Position numbers and translations under genes: made by a program. From JACVRM01 sp963755085 (GTDB lineage: Bacteria > Actinomycetota > Thermoleophilia > Gaiellales > Gaiellaceae): a stretch of 64,000 nucleotides of DNA. The stretch is taken from contig CAVWIN010000022.1 in NCBI GenBank assembly GCA_963755085.1, positions 62,001 through 126,000 on the forward strand, given 5' to 3'. The notes beneath the pieces were generated by a model. That model did not search any database. It had not been told where the DNA came from and saw only the letters and a program-made list of their open reading frames with translations. This document shows positions 1 through 8,451 of the stretch, piece by piece. Numbering within the stretch: position 1 is the stretch's first letter; each line of letters starts with the position of its first letter.

Positions 1-406
1 TGCGCTCGAGCACGATGGCCGGGACGATCAGCGCCCACCAGGTTGCGAGCAGAAGGCCCGGGGCGATGAGCAGGGCCAGTCCGATGACGATGCCGAGCCC
101 CGCGAGGAGCCCGGCGGCGAGCAACGTGCCGACGTAGGGGCCGACGCGGCTGATCGTCTCGCCGATCGACAGGTCAGCGCGCCCGTCGCGCACATCCTGG
201 ACTGCCAGCGTCAGGGCGCCCTGGAGCCAGAAGATGCCGACGAGCGAGGCCACGAACGCAAGGAAGAGCCCGAAGGCGCCGAACAGCAGCCCGAGCACCA
301 CGGACACCACCGAGAGCACGAGGAAGATGACGAGCGCGATCGGCAGGAAGTGCCGCCAGAAGCGCTTGTAGAGGTCCCACGCTCCCCCGAAAACCTCGCC
401 GGCCAT
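1..406 (-). CDS. Multi-pass membrane protein, incomplete (runs off the window edge)
   Basis: The first 135 codons read from an ATG at 406 down to the window edge; the C-terminus is missing. The product starts MAGEVFGGAWDLYKRFWRHF, then has a long hydrophobic stretch (about residues 20-62, probably two membrane helices), a short polar loop with a DVRDGR sequence and further hydrophobic segments. The aromatic/basic start followed by paired helices resembles the poorly characterised YciC/glycerophosphodiesterase-membrane-domain type proteins, but the family is not certain. It begins 14 bp after the stop of the ABC exporter gene and is probably the third gene of that operon. Confidence 0.6.
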   Translation of the reverse strand, partial: MAGEVFGGAWDLYKRFWRHFLPIALVIFLVLSVVSVVLGLLFGAFGLFLAFVASLVGIFWLQGALTLAVQDVRDGRADLSIGETISRVGPYVGTLLAAGLLAGLGIVIGLALLIAPGLLLATWWALIVPAIVLER

Positions 407-420
407 GGCGCGGGAGCCTA

Positions 421-2220
421 CTAGGCCGCGTCGGCCCAGTCGCCGTACAGGGCGGTGTACAGGCCGCGCCGCGCAATCAGCTCGGCATGGGTGCCCTGCT
501 CGACGACCTGCCCGTGCTCGAGCACGACGATGAGGTCGGCGTTCCGGATCGTCGAGAGGCGGTGGGCGATGATGAACGCGGTGCGATCGGCGAGCAGGAC
601 CTCGAGCGCGGCCTCGATGCGCCGCTCGGTGCCGATGTCGACCGACGAGGTGGCCTCGTCGAGGATCAGGATGCGCGGGTCGGCGAGCAGCGCGCGCGCG
701 AACGCGACCAGCTGCCGCTGGCCGAGCGAGAGGCGGGTGCCGCGCTCCTGCAGGTCGGTGTCGTAGCCGTCCTCCAGCCGCTCGATGAAATCGTTGGCGC
801 CGACCGTCTTCGCCGCCGCGACGACGTCGTCGCGGCTCGCGCCGGGCCGGCCGAAGGCGATGTTCTCGTGCACCGTGCCGGCGAAGAGGAAGCCCTCCTG
901 CGGCACGACGCCGAGCTGGCGGCGCAGCGAGTCCTGCGTCACGTCGCGTAGGTCGATGCCGTCGATCGTGATCCGGCCCTCGACGGGGTCGTAGAAGCGG
1001 GCCAGGAGCTTCGCGATCGTCGACTTGCCCGCGCCGGTGTGGCCGACCAGTGCAACAGTGGTTCCGGCGGGGACGTCGAGGTCGATGCCGTGCAGCACCT
1101 CGGCGCCGCGCCCGTAGGCGAAGCGGACGTCGTCGAAGCGGACGTCGCCCGCGATGCGCGGCAGCTCGCCGGAGCCCGGCCGGTCGAGCACCTCCGGCTC
1201 CTCGTCCATGACGTCCATGATCTTGTCCAGCGCGGCCGTGGCTGCCAGGAACGTGTTGTAGAGCTGCGACAGCTGCTGCACCGGGTCGAAGAAGTTCGAC
1301 AGGTAGAGGATGAAGGCGAACAGCGTCCCGATCGTGATCGCGTCGTCGAAGACCAGGTAGCCGCCGTAGCCGAGCACGATCATCGTCGCGATCGCCGAGA
1401 GGAAGTCGACGAACGGGAAGTAGACGCCGTTCAGGACGACGGTCGTGTGGTTGGCGCCGCGGTAGTGCTCGTTGACCTCCTGGAAGCGCCGCATGTTGGG
1501 CGTCTCGCGCGTGAAGGCCTGCACGACGCGCATGCCGTTGATGTCCTCCGCAAGCGTCGCGGTGACGAGCCCGAGCCGCTCGCGCACGCTCGCGTACGCG
1601 CGCGACGACCGTGAGCGGAAGAGCGCCGTCGCCACCGCCATGAACGGGACGACGACGAGCGTCGCGAGCGCGAGCTGCCAGTCGAGGTAGAAGAGCAGCA
1701 CGATCGAGCCGACGAGGATCAGCGAGTTCTGGACGAGCGTGGTGACGCCGTCGGTGACGAGCTGGTCGAGGGCCTCGACGTCGTTCGTGATCCGGCTGAT
1801 GATCACGCCCGCGCGGTTGCGCTCGTAGTACCCGAGCGAGAGCCGCTGCAGGTGGTGGAAGAGCCGGTTGCGCAGGTCGGCGAGGATCCGTTCGCCGGTC
1901 CAGCCGGTGAAGTAGGTCTGGGCGGAGCTCGCGAGCAGGAAGACGACGCCCGCGACGACGAACGCGGCGACGGCCCAGCTGAGCGCGTTGAGGTCGCCCT
2001 CGTGGATGTAGTTGACGGCGTCGCGCGCCAGGAGCGGCGGCACCAGCGCGGCCAGGGCTGCGAGGACGAGCGACCCGAGCGCGAGCGTCGTGCGCAGCTT
2101 GTACGGCGAGGCGAGCCGCGCGAGCGTCGTCACGCGCCGCGCGGTGCGCCTCCACGACCAGTCGGTCACCTCGGCGCCGCGCTGCATCGTCAGGTGGCTG
2201 CCGGCCTGCCAGACCCTCAC
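421..2220 (-). CDS. ABC exporter half-transporter, subunit with canonical Walker B glutamate
   Basis: A 599-residue half-transporter: an N-terminal six-helix exporter domain (about residues 30-330) followed by an ATPase domain. Visible motifs are Walker A GHTGAGKST, a slightly unusual signature LSLGQRQ, Walker B with catalytic Glu (LILDEATSSVD) and the switch His (IIAHRLST). The GTG start at 2220 overlaps the stop of the upstream partner gene (GTGA); an ATG 11 codons downstream (MQRGAEV) is possible. The partner has Asp at the catalytic position, so the two probably form a heterodimer in which this subunit's LSLGQ signature completes the degenerate site, as known for TM287/288 and BmrCD. The substrate cannot be inferred. 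Confidence 0.9.
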   Translation of the reverse strand: MRVWQAGSHLTMQRGAEVTDWSWRRTARRVTTLARLASPYKLRTTLALGSLVLAALAALVPPLLARDAVNYIHEGDLNALSWAVAAFVVAGVVFLLASSAQTYFTGWTGERILADLRNRLFHHLQRLSLGYYERNRAGVIISRITNDVEALDQLVTDGVTTLVQNSLILVGSIVLLFYLDWQLALATLVVVPFMAVATALFRSRSSRAYASVRERLGLVTATLAEDINGMRVVQAFTRETPNMRRFQEVNEHYRGANHTTVVLNGVYFPFVDFLSAIATMIVLGYGGYLVFDDAITIGTLFAFILYLSNFFDPVQQLSQLYNTFLAATAALDKIMDVMDEEPEVLDRPGSGELPRIAGDVRFDDVRFAYGRGAEVLHGIDLDVPAGTTVALVGHTGAGKSTIAKLLARFYDPVEGRITIDGIDLRDVTQDSLRRQLGVVPQEGFLFAGTVHENIAFGRPGASRDDVVAAAKTVGANDFIERLEDGYDTDLQERGTRLSLGQRQLVAFARALLADPRILILDEATSSVDIGTERRIEAALEVLLADRTAFIIAHRLSTIRNADLIVVLEHGQVVEQGTHAELIARRGLYTALYGDWADAA

Positions 2221-4028
2221 GCCGCCACCTCGTCCCCGCTGACGGGCACGGCGTCCGCGGCGCCGCGCTCCTCGACCCGCTCGGCGAACTCGCGCTCGAG
2301 CAGGCCGTGCTCGTAGATGTCGCGGTAGACCGGGCTCGTCTCGATCAGCTCGTCGTGCGTGCCGCGCGCCGCGATCCGCCCGTCCGAGAGGACGACGAGC
2401 TCGTCGGCGAGCGCGATCGTCGACAGGCGGTGGGCGATGATGATCGTCGTCCGGTCGCGCATGACCTCGCGCAACCCGTTACGGATGCGCGCCTCGGTCG
2501 TCGCGTCCACCGAGGCGGTGGCGTCGTCGAGGATCAGGATGCGCGGGTCGAGGATGAGCGCCCGCGCGATCGCGAGCCGCTGGCGCTGGCCGCCCGAGAG
2601 CGTGATCCCGCGCTCGCCGATCACCGTCTCGTAGCCGTCCGGCAGCGCGGCGATGAAGTCGTGCGCCTGCGCGAGCCGGGCGGCGCGCACGACCTCCTCG
2701 TCGGTCGCCTCGACCACGCCGAAGGCGATGTTCTCGCGCACGGTCGCCGAGAAGAGGAACGGGTCCTGCGCGACGACGCCGATCGACCGCCGCAGCGAGG
2801 CGAGCGTGACCTCGCGGACGTCGACACCGTCGACGGTCACGCGGCCGCGCTCGACGTCGTAGAAGCGCGGCACGAGCGACGCGAGCGTCGTCTTGCCGGA
2901 GCCGGTGTGGCCGATCAGCGCCACGGTGTCGCCGGGCGCGATCTCGAGGTCGACGTCGTGCAGCACCGGCCGGCCGTCGGCGTACTCGAACGAGACGTTC
3001 TCGAAGCGGACGCGGCCCTCGCCCGGCGGGAGCTCGGCGGCGTCCGGCGCGTCGCGGATGTCCTCGGGCTCGTCGATGATCTCGAAGATCCGCTCGCCGG
3101 ACGCGGTCGCGCGCTGGGCCTGCCCGATCCACATGCCGAGCATCCGCAGCGGCATGACGAGCATCAGCGTCAGGACGTTGAAGAAGAAGAAGTCGCCGTA
3201 GGTGAGCTCGCCGCTCGCGACCATGTGGCCGCCGACGAGGAGCACCGCCGCCTGCGCGATGAGCGGCAGGAACGACAGGAGCGGCACGTAGATCGCGCGC
3301 TGCCGGTTCGCGTTCACGCTCTGGACGAAGACGGCCTCCGAGCGCGACTCGAACTTCTCCGATTCCGCGCGCTCCTGGGCGAACGACTTGACGACGTGGA
3401 CGCCCACGATGTTCTCCTCGGCGACCGTCGCCACCTCGCCGAGCCGCTGCTGGACGTCGCGCAGCACGGGGTGCGACACGTGCGAATAGCGGTAGGCGAG
3501 CACGATGATGAACGGCGTCACCGCGGTCGCCGCGAGCGCGAGCTTCCAGTTCACGAAGAACATGACGACGGTGGCGCCGACCACGGTCAGGATGTGCTGG
3601 AAGAAGAAGATGAGGCCGTAGCCGAGGAAGAAGCGGACGGTCTGGAGGTCGACCGTCGCCCGCGACATGAGCTGGCCGGTCTGGTAGCGGTCGTAGAACC
3701 CGAACGGCAGCCGGACGAGCTTCGCGTACAGCGCGTTACGCATGTCGAACTCGACGCCGAGCGCCTGGTTCCCGGAGATCATCCGCCGGCCGAACATGAG
3801 CACGGCCCGGATGAGGCCGACGACGAACACGAGGCCGATCAGCACCCAGAGGTCGTGCGTCGACTTCGACGTCAGCACCGACTCGAGCGTCGTCCCCGTC
3901 AGCCAGGCCATGAGCACCGCGCACGCCTGCGACGCGACGGCGAGCACGACCGACACCCAGAGCGACCACTTGTACGGTCGCAGGAACGCGAGCAAGCGCA
4001 CGAAGGTCTGCCGGTACGGAACGGCCAT
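2217..4028 (-). CDS. ABC exporter half-transporter, subunit with degenerate Walker B (Asp for Glu)
   Basis: A 603-residue half-transporter with an N-terminal six-helix membrane domain (about residues 15-325) and a C-terminal ATPase. Walker A is GHTGSGKTT and the signature is canonical LSGGQRQ, but Walker B reads LILDDATASVD, with Asp where the catalytic Glu normally sits. This is the hallmark of the low-turnover site in heterodimeric type IV exporters. It starts at an ATG (4026-4028) with a TACCCT hexamer only 6 nt upstream, is the first gene of a minus-strand operon, and overlaps the next subunit by 4 bp. Likely role: export of a drug, lipid or peptide; the substrate is unknown. Confidence 0.9.
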   Translation of the reverse strand: MAVPYRQTFVRLLAFLRPYKWSLWVSVVLAVASQACAVLMAWLTGTTLESVLTSKSTHDLWVLIGLVFVVGLIRAVLMFGRRMISGNQALGVEFDMRNALYAKLVRLPFGFYDRYQTGQLMSRATVDLQTVRFFLGYGLIFFFQHILTVVGATVVMFFVNWKLALAATAVTPFIIVLAYRYSHVSHPVLRDVQQRLGEVATVAEENIVGVHVVKSFAQERAESEKFESRSEAVFVQSVNANRQRAIYVPLLSFLPLIAQAAVLLVGGHMVASGELTYGDFFFFNVLTLMLVMPLRMLGMWIGQAQRATASGERIFEIIDEPEDIRDAPDAAELPPGEGRVRFENVSFEYADGRPVLHDVDLEIAPGDTVALIGHTGSGKTTLASLVPRFYDVERGRVTVDGVDVREVTLASLRRSIGVVAQDPFLFSATVRENIAFGVVEATDEEVVRAARLAQAHDFIAALPDGYETVIGERGITLSGGQRQRLAIARALILDPRILILDDATASVDATTEARIRNGLREVMRDRTTIIIAHRLSTIALADELVVLSDGRIAARGTHDELIETSPVYRDIYEHGLLEREFAERVEERGAADAVPVSGDEVAA

Positions 4029-4034
4029 TCTCTG

Positions 4035-4040
4035 AGGGTA
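4035..4040 (-). promoter_or_regulatory. Putative -10 element, ABC exporter operon
   Basis: TACCCT on the minus strand ends 6 nt before the ATG of the exporter gene and no Shine-Dalgarno intervenes, fitting a leaderless transcript. Confidence 0.4.
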
Positions 4041-4086
4041 CCGCCGCCCTCTTGCCGCACGGGGCCGCGCGCCGGAGACTAGGCGC

Positions 4087-5421
4087 GTGCCACCGGAGAC
4101 GCACTACGCACTCAGCGGCGACGTGTCGATCGGGTACCAGGTCGTCGGAGACGGCCCGGTCGACCTCGTGTGGACGCCCGGGGCGTTCTCGAACGTCGAG
4201 TTCACCTGGGAGGAGCCGGACAGGGCGAGGTTCTTCCTGGCGCTCGCGGACATCGCCCGGCTGATCATCTTCGACAAGCGCGGCACGGGACTTTCCGATC
4301 GCGTCGCCGGCATCGCCGACCTGGACACGCGGATGGACGACATCCGCGCGGTCATGGACGGCGCGGGCTCCGAGCGGGCGGTCGTCTGCGGCGTCTCCGA
4401 GGGCGGGCCGATGGCGCTCATGTTCGCCGCCACCTACCCGGAGCGCACGCAAGGCCTGATCATCTACGGCTCGTTGCCGCGCTTCGTGCGCGGGCCGGGC
4501 TTCCCCTGGCGCGAGCCGAAGCACGAGTTCCTTGCGGAGTGGGAGCACGACGCGCAGACGTGGGGAAGCGAGGACTCCGCGCGCGAGCAACTCGCCCAGG
4601 CCGGCATGGAGGTGAGCGACGAGGCAGTCCGGCTCACGGCACGGCGGCAGCGACTCAGTGCAAGCCCGGGCGCGGTCATGCAGCTAGCGCGGATGAACGC
4701 GGAGATCGACGTGCGCCCGATCCTCGGCACCGTGCGCGTGCCGACGCTCGTCCTGCACCGCGAGGAAGACCACATCCCCATCGAAGGCGCGCGCTGGATG
4801 GCCGATCAGATCCCCGGCGCACGCTTCACGGCCCTGCCCGGCGGCCCGCATTTCCCGTTCGTGGGCGACTGGGAGTCGGTCGTCGCGGCGATCCGCGACT
4901 TCGCGCTGTCGCTGACGGGGGAGCAGGCGCCCGAGGCCATCCTCGCCACCGTGCTCTTCACCGACCTCGTCGGCTCGACGGCGATGGCCGCCGAGCTCGG
5001 CGACCGGCGCTGGCGCGAGCTGCTCGAGCAGCATCATGCGCGCATCCGCGGCGAGCTCGGCCGCTTTCGTGGGGTCGAGCTCGACACCGCCGGGGACGGG
5101 TTCTTCGCGCGTTTCGACGGCCCGGCCCGCGCCATCCGCTGCGCGTGCGCGATCCGGGAGTCGCTGGCCGAGATCGACCTCGATGTGCGCGCCGGCGTGC
5201 ACACCGGCGAGTGCGAGGTGCTCGACGGCAAGGTCGCCGGCCTGGCGGTCGCCATCGGCGCGCGCGTGGCGGCGCGGGCGGGGCCGGGCGAGGTGCTCGT
5301 GTCGTCGACCGTGCGCGACCTGGTCGCGGGCTCCGGGATCGCCTTCGACGATCGCGGCGTCGCCGAGCTCAAGGGCGTGCCGGGCGAATGGCGGCTCTTC
5401 GCCGTCGCCAGTGCAGACTGA
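4087..5421 (+). CDS. Alpha/beta hydrolase fused to class III nucleotidyl cyclase domain (copy 1)
   Basis: A 444-residue fusion. Residues 1-270 are an alpha/beta hydrolase: nucleophile elbow GVSEGG, an Asp in the HREEDH segment and a His in GGPHFPF complete a plausible triad. Residues about 278-440 are a class III adenylate/guanylate cyclase domain, with metal-binding aspartates in FTDLVGST and in DTAGDGFF. Two positions differ from classical cyclases: the Lys expected before the second metal Asp (K-x-x-G-D) reads Asp, and the transition-state Asn of N-x-x-x-R reads Ala (AIGARV). Cyclase activity is therefore uncertain. GTG start at 4087. A close paralogue follows 4 bp downstream, so this is a tandem duplication, probably co-transcribed. 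Confidence 0.85.
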   Translation: MPPETHYALSGDVSIGYQVVGDGPVDLVWTPGAFSNVEFTWEEPDRARFFLALADIARLIIFDKRGTGLSDRVAGIADLDTRMDDIRAVMDGAGSERAVVCGVSEGGPMALMFAATYPERTQGLIIYGSLPRFVRGPGFPWREPKHEFLAEWEHDAQTWGSEDSAREQLAQAGMEVSDEAVRLTARRQRLSASPGAVMQLARMNAEIDVRPILGTVRVPTLVLHREEDHIPIEGARWMADQIPGARFTALPGGPHFPFVGDWESVVAAIRDFALSLTGEQAPEAILATVLFTDLVGSTAMAAELGDRRWRELLEQHHARIRGELGRFRGVELDTAGDGFFARFDGPARAIRCACAIRESLAEIDLDVRAGVHTGECEVLDGKVAGLAVAIGARVAARAGPGEVLVSSTVRDLVAGSGIAFDDRGVAELKGVPGEWRLFAVASAD

Positions 5422-5425
5422 CGCG

Positions 5426-6778
5426 ATGGAGGTCTCGGAGACCCGCTACGCACGGAGCGGCGACGTTGCAATTGCGTACCGCATCGCGGGCAGCGGGCCG
5501 GTCGACCTGGTGATGACCCCGGGCGCCGTCTCGAACGTGGAGCTCCTGTGGGAGCACCCGCTGTTCGCGCACATGCGTGACCGGATCGCGTCGTTCTCGC
5601 GGTTGATCCTCTTCGACAAGCGCGGCACCGGCCTCTCCGATCGCGTCAAGAAGATCGCGACGCTCGAGGAGCGGACCGACGACATCCGCGCGGTGATGGA
5701 CGCGGCCGGCTCGGAGCGGGCGGTGATCATGGGTGTCTCGGAGGGCGCGCCGATGGCGGCCGTCTTCGCCGCCTCGCATCCCGAGCGGGCGCTCGGCCTG
5801 ATCCTGTACGGCGGGGCCGCTCGCATGACGTGGGCGCCGGACTACCCGTGGCGCCCTTCGGAGGACGATGTGCGGCGCTGGCTTGCCGACGAGGAGCGGT
5901 CGCCGACGCCGGTCAACGAGGAGTCGGCCCGGCTGAGGCTTGAGCGGATGATGCCGAGCATGGCCGGCGACGACGAATTCGTCCGCTGGTGGGCAGCGTT
6001 CTTGCGGATGAGCATCAGTCCGGGTGCCACCCTCGACCTCATCCGGATGAACATGGAGATCGACGTCCGGGCCGTTCTGCCGACAATCCGGGTGCCCACG
6101 CTTGTCCTCCACCGGAGCGGCGATCGGGCGGCCAACGTCGAGGAGGGTCGCTACCTGGCTGCGCACATCCCGGGCGCCCAGTTCGTAGAGCAGCCCGGCG
6201 AGGATCACATCTTCGCCGGCGAAGACAGCGAGGCAGTCGTCGGCGAGATCGAGCGGTTCGTCGCCGGGCTCCCCGACGCCGAACCGGAGCCCGACACGGT
6301 CCTCGCCACGGTGCTCTTCACCGACATCGTCGGGTCGACCGCCACCGCGGCGGAGCTCGGCGACCGCCGCTGGCGGGAGCTGCTCGAGCGCCACCACGAC
6401 GCCGTCCGCTCGCAGCTCGCGCGCTTCCGCGGCCGCGAAGTCGATACGGCCGGCGACGGCTTCTTCGCCACCTTCGACGGGCCGGCGCGGGCGATCCGCT
6501 GTGCGTGTGCGGTCGGGGAGGCTGTGTCCGAGCTCGGCCTCGAGGTGCGCGCCGGCCTGCACACGGGCGAGTGCGAGCTCCTCGACGGCAAGGTGGCCGG
6601 GATCGCGGTGTCGATCGGCGCCCGGGTGGCGGCCCGCGCCGGCCCGGGCGAGGTGCTCGTCTCCTCGACGGTGCGCGACCTCGTGGCCGGCTCCGGGATC
6701 GCCTTCGAGGATCGCGGCGTGGCGGAGCTGAAGGGCGTGCCGGGCGAGTGGAAGCTGTACGCGGTGGGGGCCGAGTGA
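5426..6778 (+). CDS. Alpha/beta hydrolase fused to class III nucleotidyl cyclase domain (copy 2)
   Basis: A 450-residue paralogue of the preceding gene with the same architecture. The hydrolase part (residues 1-280) keeps a GVSEGA elbow, an Asp in HRSGDR and a His in GEDHIF. The cyclase part (about 285-445) has FTDIVGST and DTAGDGFF metal sites, with the same Lys-to-Asp change; the position of the transition-state Asn is Ser (SIGARV). The last 60 residues are almost identical to copy 1 while the hydrolase parts differ much more, which suggests either stronger constraint or gene conversion on the 3' end. The ATG start (5426) lies 5 bp after the previous stop; the stop overlaps the GTG of the methyltransferase that follows. 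Confidence 0.85.
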   Translation: MEVSETRYARSGDVAIAYRIAGSGPVDLVMTPGAVSNVELLWEHPLFAHMRDRIASFSRLILFDKRGTGLSDRVKKIATLEERTDDIRAVMDAAGSERAVIMGVSEGAPMAAVFAASHPERALGLILYGGAARMTWAPDYPWRPSEDDVRRWLADEERSPTPVNEESARLRLERMMPSMAGDDEFVRWWAAFLRMSISPGATLDLIRMNMEIDVRAVLPTIRVPTLVLHRSGDRAANVEEGRYLAAHIPGAQFVEQPGEDHIFAGEDSEAVVGEIERFVAGLPDAEPEPDTVLATVLFTDIVGSTATAAELGDRRWRELLERHHDAVRSQLARFRGREVDTAGDGFFATFDGPARAIRCACAVGEAVSELGLEVRAGLHTGECELLDGKVAGIAVSIGARVAARAGPGEVLVSSTVRDLVAGSGIAFEDRGVAELKGVPGEWKLYAVGAE

Positions 6779-7512
6779 CCGGGCCGCGCTTCGACGCCGA
6801 CGAGATCTTCGACGACGACTACCTCTACTTCTTCGCCGAGGCGCTCGAGGAGCGCGCCGACGAGGAGGCCGATCTCATCTGGCGGCTGCTCGCGCTCGAG
6901 CCCGGCATGGACGTGCTCGACCTCGCCTGCGGGCATGGGCGCATCGCGAACCGGCTGGCCGAGCGGGGCGCGCGCCTCACGGGCCTCGACCGGACGCCGC
7001 TCTTCCTCGAGTGGGCGCGCCGCGACGCGGCCGAGCGCGGCCTCGAGGTCGACTACGTCGAGGGCGACATGCGCGAGCTGCCGTGGGAGGGCGCGTTCGA
7101 CCGCGTGATCTCGTGGTTCACGTCGTTCGGCTACTTCGACGACGAGGCGAACCGCGAGGTGCTCGGCGATGTGCACGAGGCGCTCCGGCCCGGCGGCTCC
7201 GTGCTGATCGAGGGCAACAACCTCGCCGAGCTGCTGCCGCGCTGGCTGCCGGCCGTGGTGCACGAGAAGGGCGACGACATGGTCATCGACCACTCCGTCT
7301 TCGAGCCGATCACGGGTCGCGCGGACACGCAGCGCACCGTCGTCCGGGACGGGCGCGTGCGGCGCTTTTCGATGTCGGTGCGGATGTTCGTCGCCGCCGA
7401 GCTCGGCGACTGGTTGCGCGAGGCCGGCTTCGACGAGGTCCGCTTCTACGACCGGGAGGGCGAGCCGCTCACGGCCGGGGGGCGGCGGATGATCGCGATC
7501 GCGACGCGCTGA
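6775..7512 (+). CDS. Class I SAM-dependent methyltransferase
   Basis: A 245-residue Rossmann-fold methyltransferase. SAM-binding motif I reads VLDLACGHGRIA (about residues 48-59), followed by an acidic motif II (LTGLDRTP), a motif GDMRELP and an FDRVISWFTSFGYF segment typical of the methyltransferase domain 25 group. The C-terminal half carries the substrate region (VRDGRVRRFSMSVR). Start is the GTG overlapping the cyclase stop (GTGA), so it is the third gene of a plus-strand unit. The last 44 bp overlap the 3' end of the convergent uracil-DNA glycosylase gene. Substrate unknown; small molecules are the usual targets of this group. Confidence 0.8.
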   Translation: MTGPRFDADEIFDDDYLYFFAEALEERADEEADLIWRLLALEPGMDVLDLACGHGRIANRLAERGARLTGLDRTPLFLEWARRDAAERGLEVDYVEGDMRELPWEGAFDRVISWFTSFGYFDDEANREVLGDVHEALRPGGSVLIEGNNLAELLPRWLPAVVHEKGDDMVIDHSVFEPITGRADTQRTVVRDGRVRRFSMSVRMFVAAELGDWLREAGFDEVRFYDREGEPLTAGGRRMIAIATR

Positions 7513-8101
7513 GCTCGGTCCGGATCGTCGCGACCGCGCGCTCGACCAGGGTGCGGTTGGCCGGGCTGTTGAGCCACGAGCTGGCGCCGGAGGGGTGCGG
7601 GAGCGGGATCGCCGCGATGCCGTGGTAGTCGAGGCGGACGCCGACGCAGCTCTGGAGCGGCCGCGGGCCAAGCAGCCGGCCGATGGCGAGCCCGCCGACC
7701 GGGACGATCAGCTCGGGCCGGGTGAGCTCGAGCTCCCGGTCGCGCCAGAACGCGCAGAGCTCCTGCTCGCGGGGCGTGGGCGTCCGGTCGCCGCGGCCGC
7801 CGGGGTGCCGGCCGGGGTAGCAGCGGGTGACGGAGGCGCAGTAGAAGGTGGCGTAGAACTCGTCCTCCTCCATGCCGAACCAGCGGCGCAGCGTCCTGCC
7901 GGCGCGTCCGCGCCAGGGGAGGCGCTCGATGCCCTCCTGGACGCCGGGCGCCTGCCCGAACATGTAGGCGCGCTGGCCGGTGTACGGCTGGACGATGGGC
8001 AGCGACTCGATCGGGTAGCCGGCCTCGGCGCAGGCGCGGCAGGCGCGGTTGTCGCGCTGCAGCGAGGCAATCGAGCGGTACTCCGTGCGGCGGCGGTTCA
8101 C
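7469..8101 (-). CDS. Uracil-DNA glycosylase family protein (Fe-S, family 4/5 type)
   Basis: A 210-residue member of the uracil-DNA glycosylase superfamily that removes uracil from DNA. Four cysteines suited to an iron-sulfur cluster are visible: CRAC near the N-terminus (about residues 19-22) and two in YCASVTRC. Motif A reads GQAPG and the distal motif HPSG. The arrangement fits the Fe-S families 4/5 rather than Ung. Its GTG start overlaps the stop of the VOC gene (positions 8098-8101), so it is the third gene of the 9041-7469 operon. Its 3' end runs 44 bp into the convergent methyltransferase gene. Confidence 0.8.
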   Translation of the reverse strand: MNRRRTEYRSIASLQRDNRACRACAEAGYPIESLPIVQPYTGQRAYMFGQAPGVQEGIERLPWRGRAGRTLRRWFGMEEDEFYATFYCASVTRCYPGRHPGGRGDRTPTPREQELCAFWRDRELELTRPELIVPVGGLAIGRLLGPRPLQSCVGVRLDYHGIAAIPLPHPSGASSWLNSPANRTLVERAVATIRTELSASRSRSSAAPRP

Positions 8102-8451
8102 CCGTCGTGGAGCGTGCCGATGCGCAGGCGGTTGCCGTCCGGGTCGCGGACGTGGATCTCGCGCGCCCACGGGGCGTCCTCGGGCGGAGCGACGTCGATG
8201 CCGGCCTCCGTGAGGCGGGCATAGAGGCCGTCCACGTCGTCCACGTACAAATAGAGCAGCGTGTCCGGCCGCGCGTCGCCTGCGTGCTCGGAGAGGAACA
8301 CGCGCGCGCCGTCGTCGGCGTCGATCGAGAGGAACAGCGGCAGGTGCGGCTCGAAGCGGTGCTCCCACTGCACGTGGAAGCCGAGCAGCTCGTAGAACGC
8401 GAAGGCCGCGCGGGCGTCGTGCACGCGCATGAAGGGGATGACGCGCGTCAC
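8098..8451 (-). CDS. VOC/glyoxalase-bleomycin resistance family protein
   Basis: A 117-residue single-domain vicinal-oxygen-chelate protein. It has the N-terminal FYELLGFHVQWEH strand-helix unit, a central VDDVDGLYARL helix and the C-terminal REIHVRDPDGNRLRIG metal/ligand strand. The pattern is close to bleomycin-resistance-type (ligand-sequestering) members, which dimerise and bind a hydrophobic ligand; enzymatic function cannot be decided. Start chosen at GTG 8451, overlapping the methyltransferase stop (GTGA), which gives the normal VOC length. It is co-transcribed with a methyltransferase and a uracil-DNA glycosylase. Confidence 0.8.
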   Translation of the reverse strand: MTRVIPFMRVHDARAAFAFYELLGFHVQWEHRFEPHLPLFLSIDADDGARVFLSEHAGDARPDTLLYLYVDDVDGLYARLTEAGIDVAPPEDAPWAREIHVRDPDGNRLRIGTLHDG

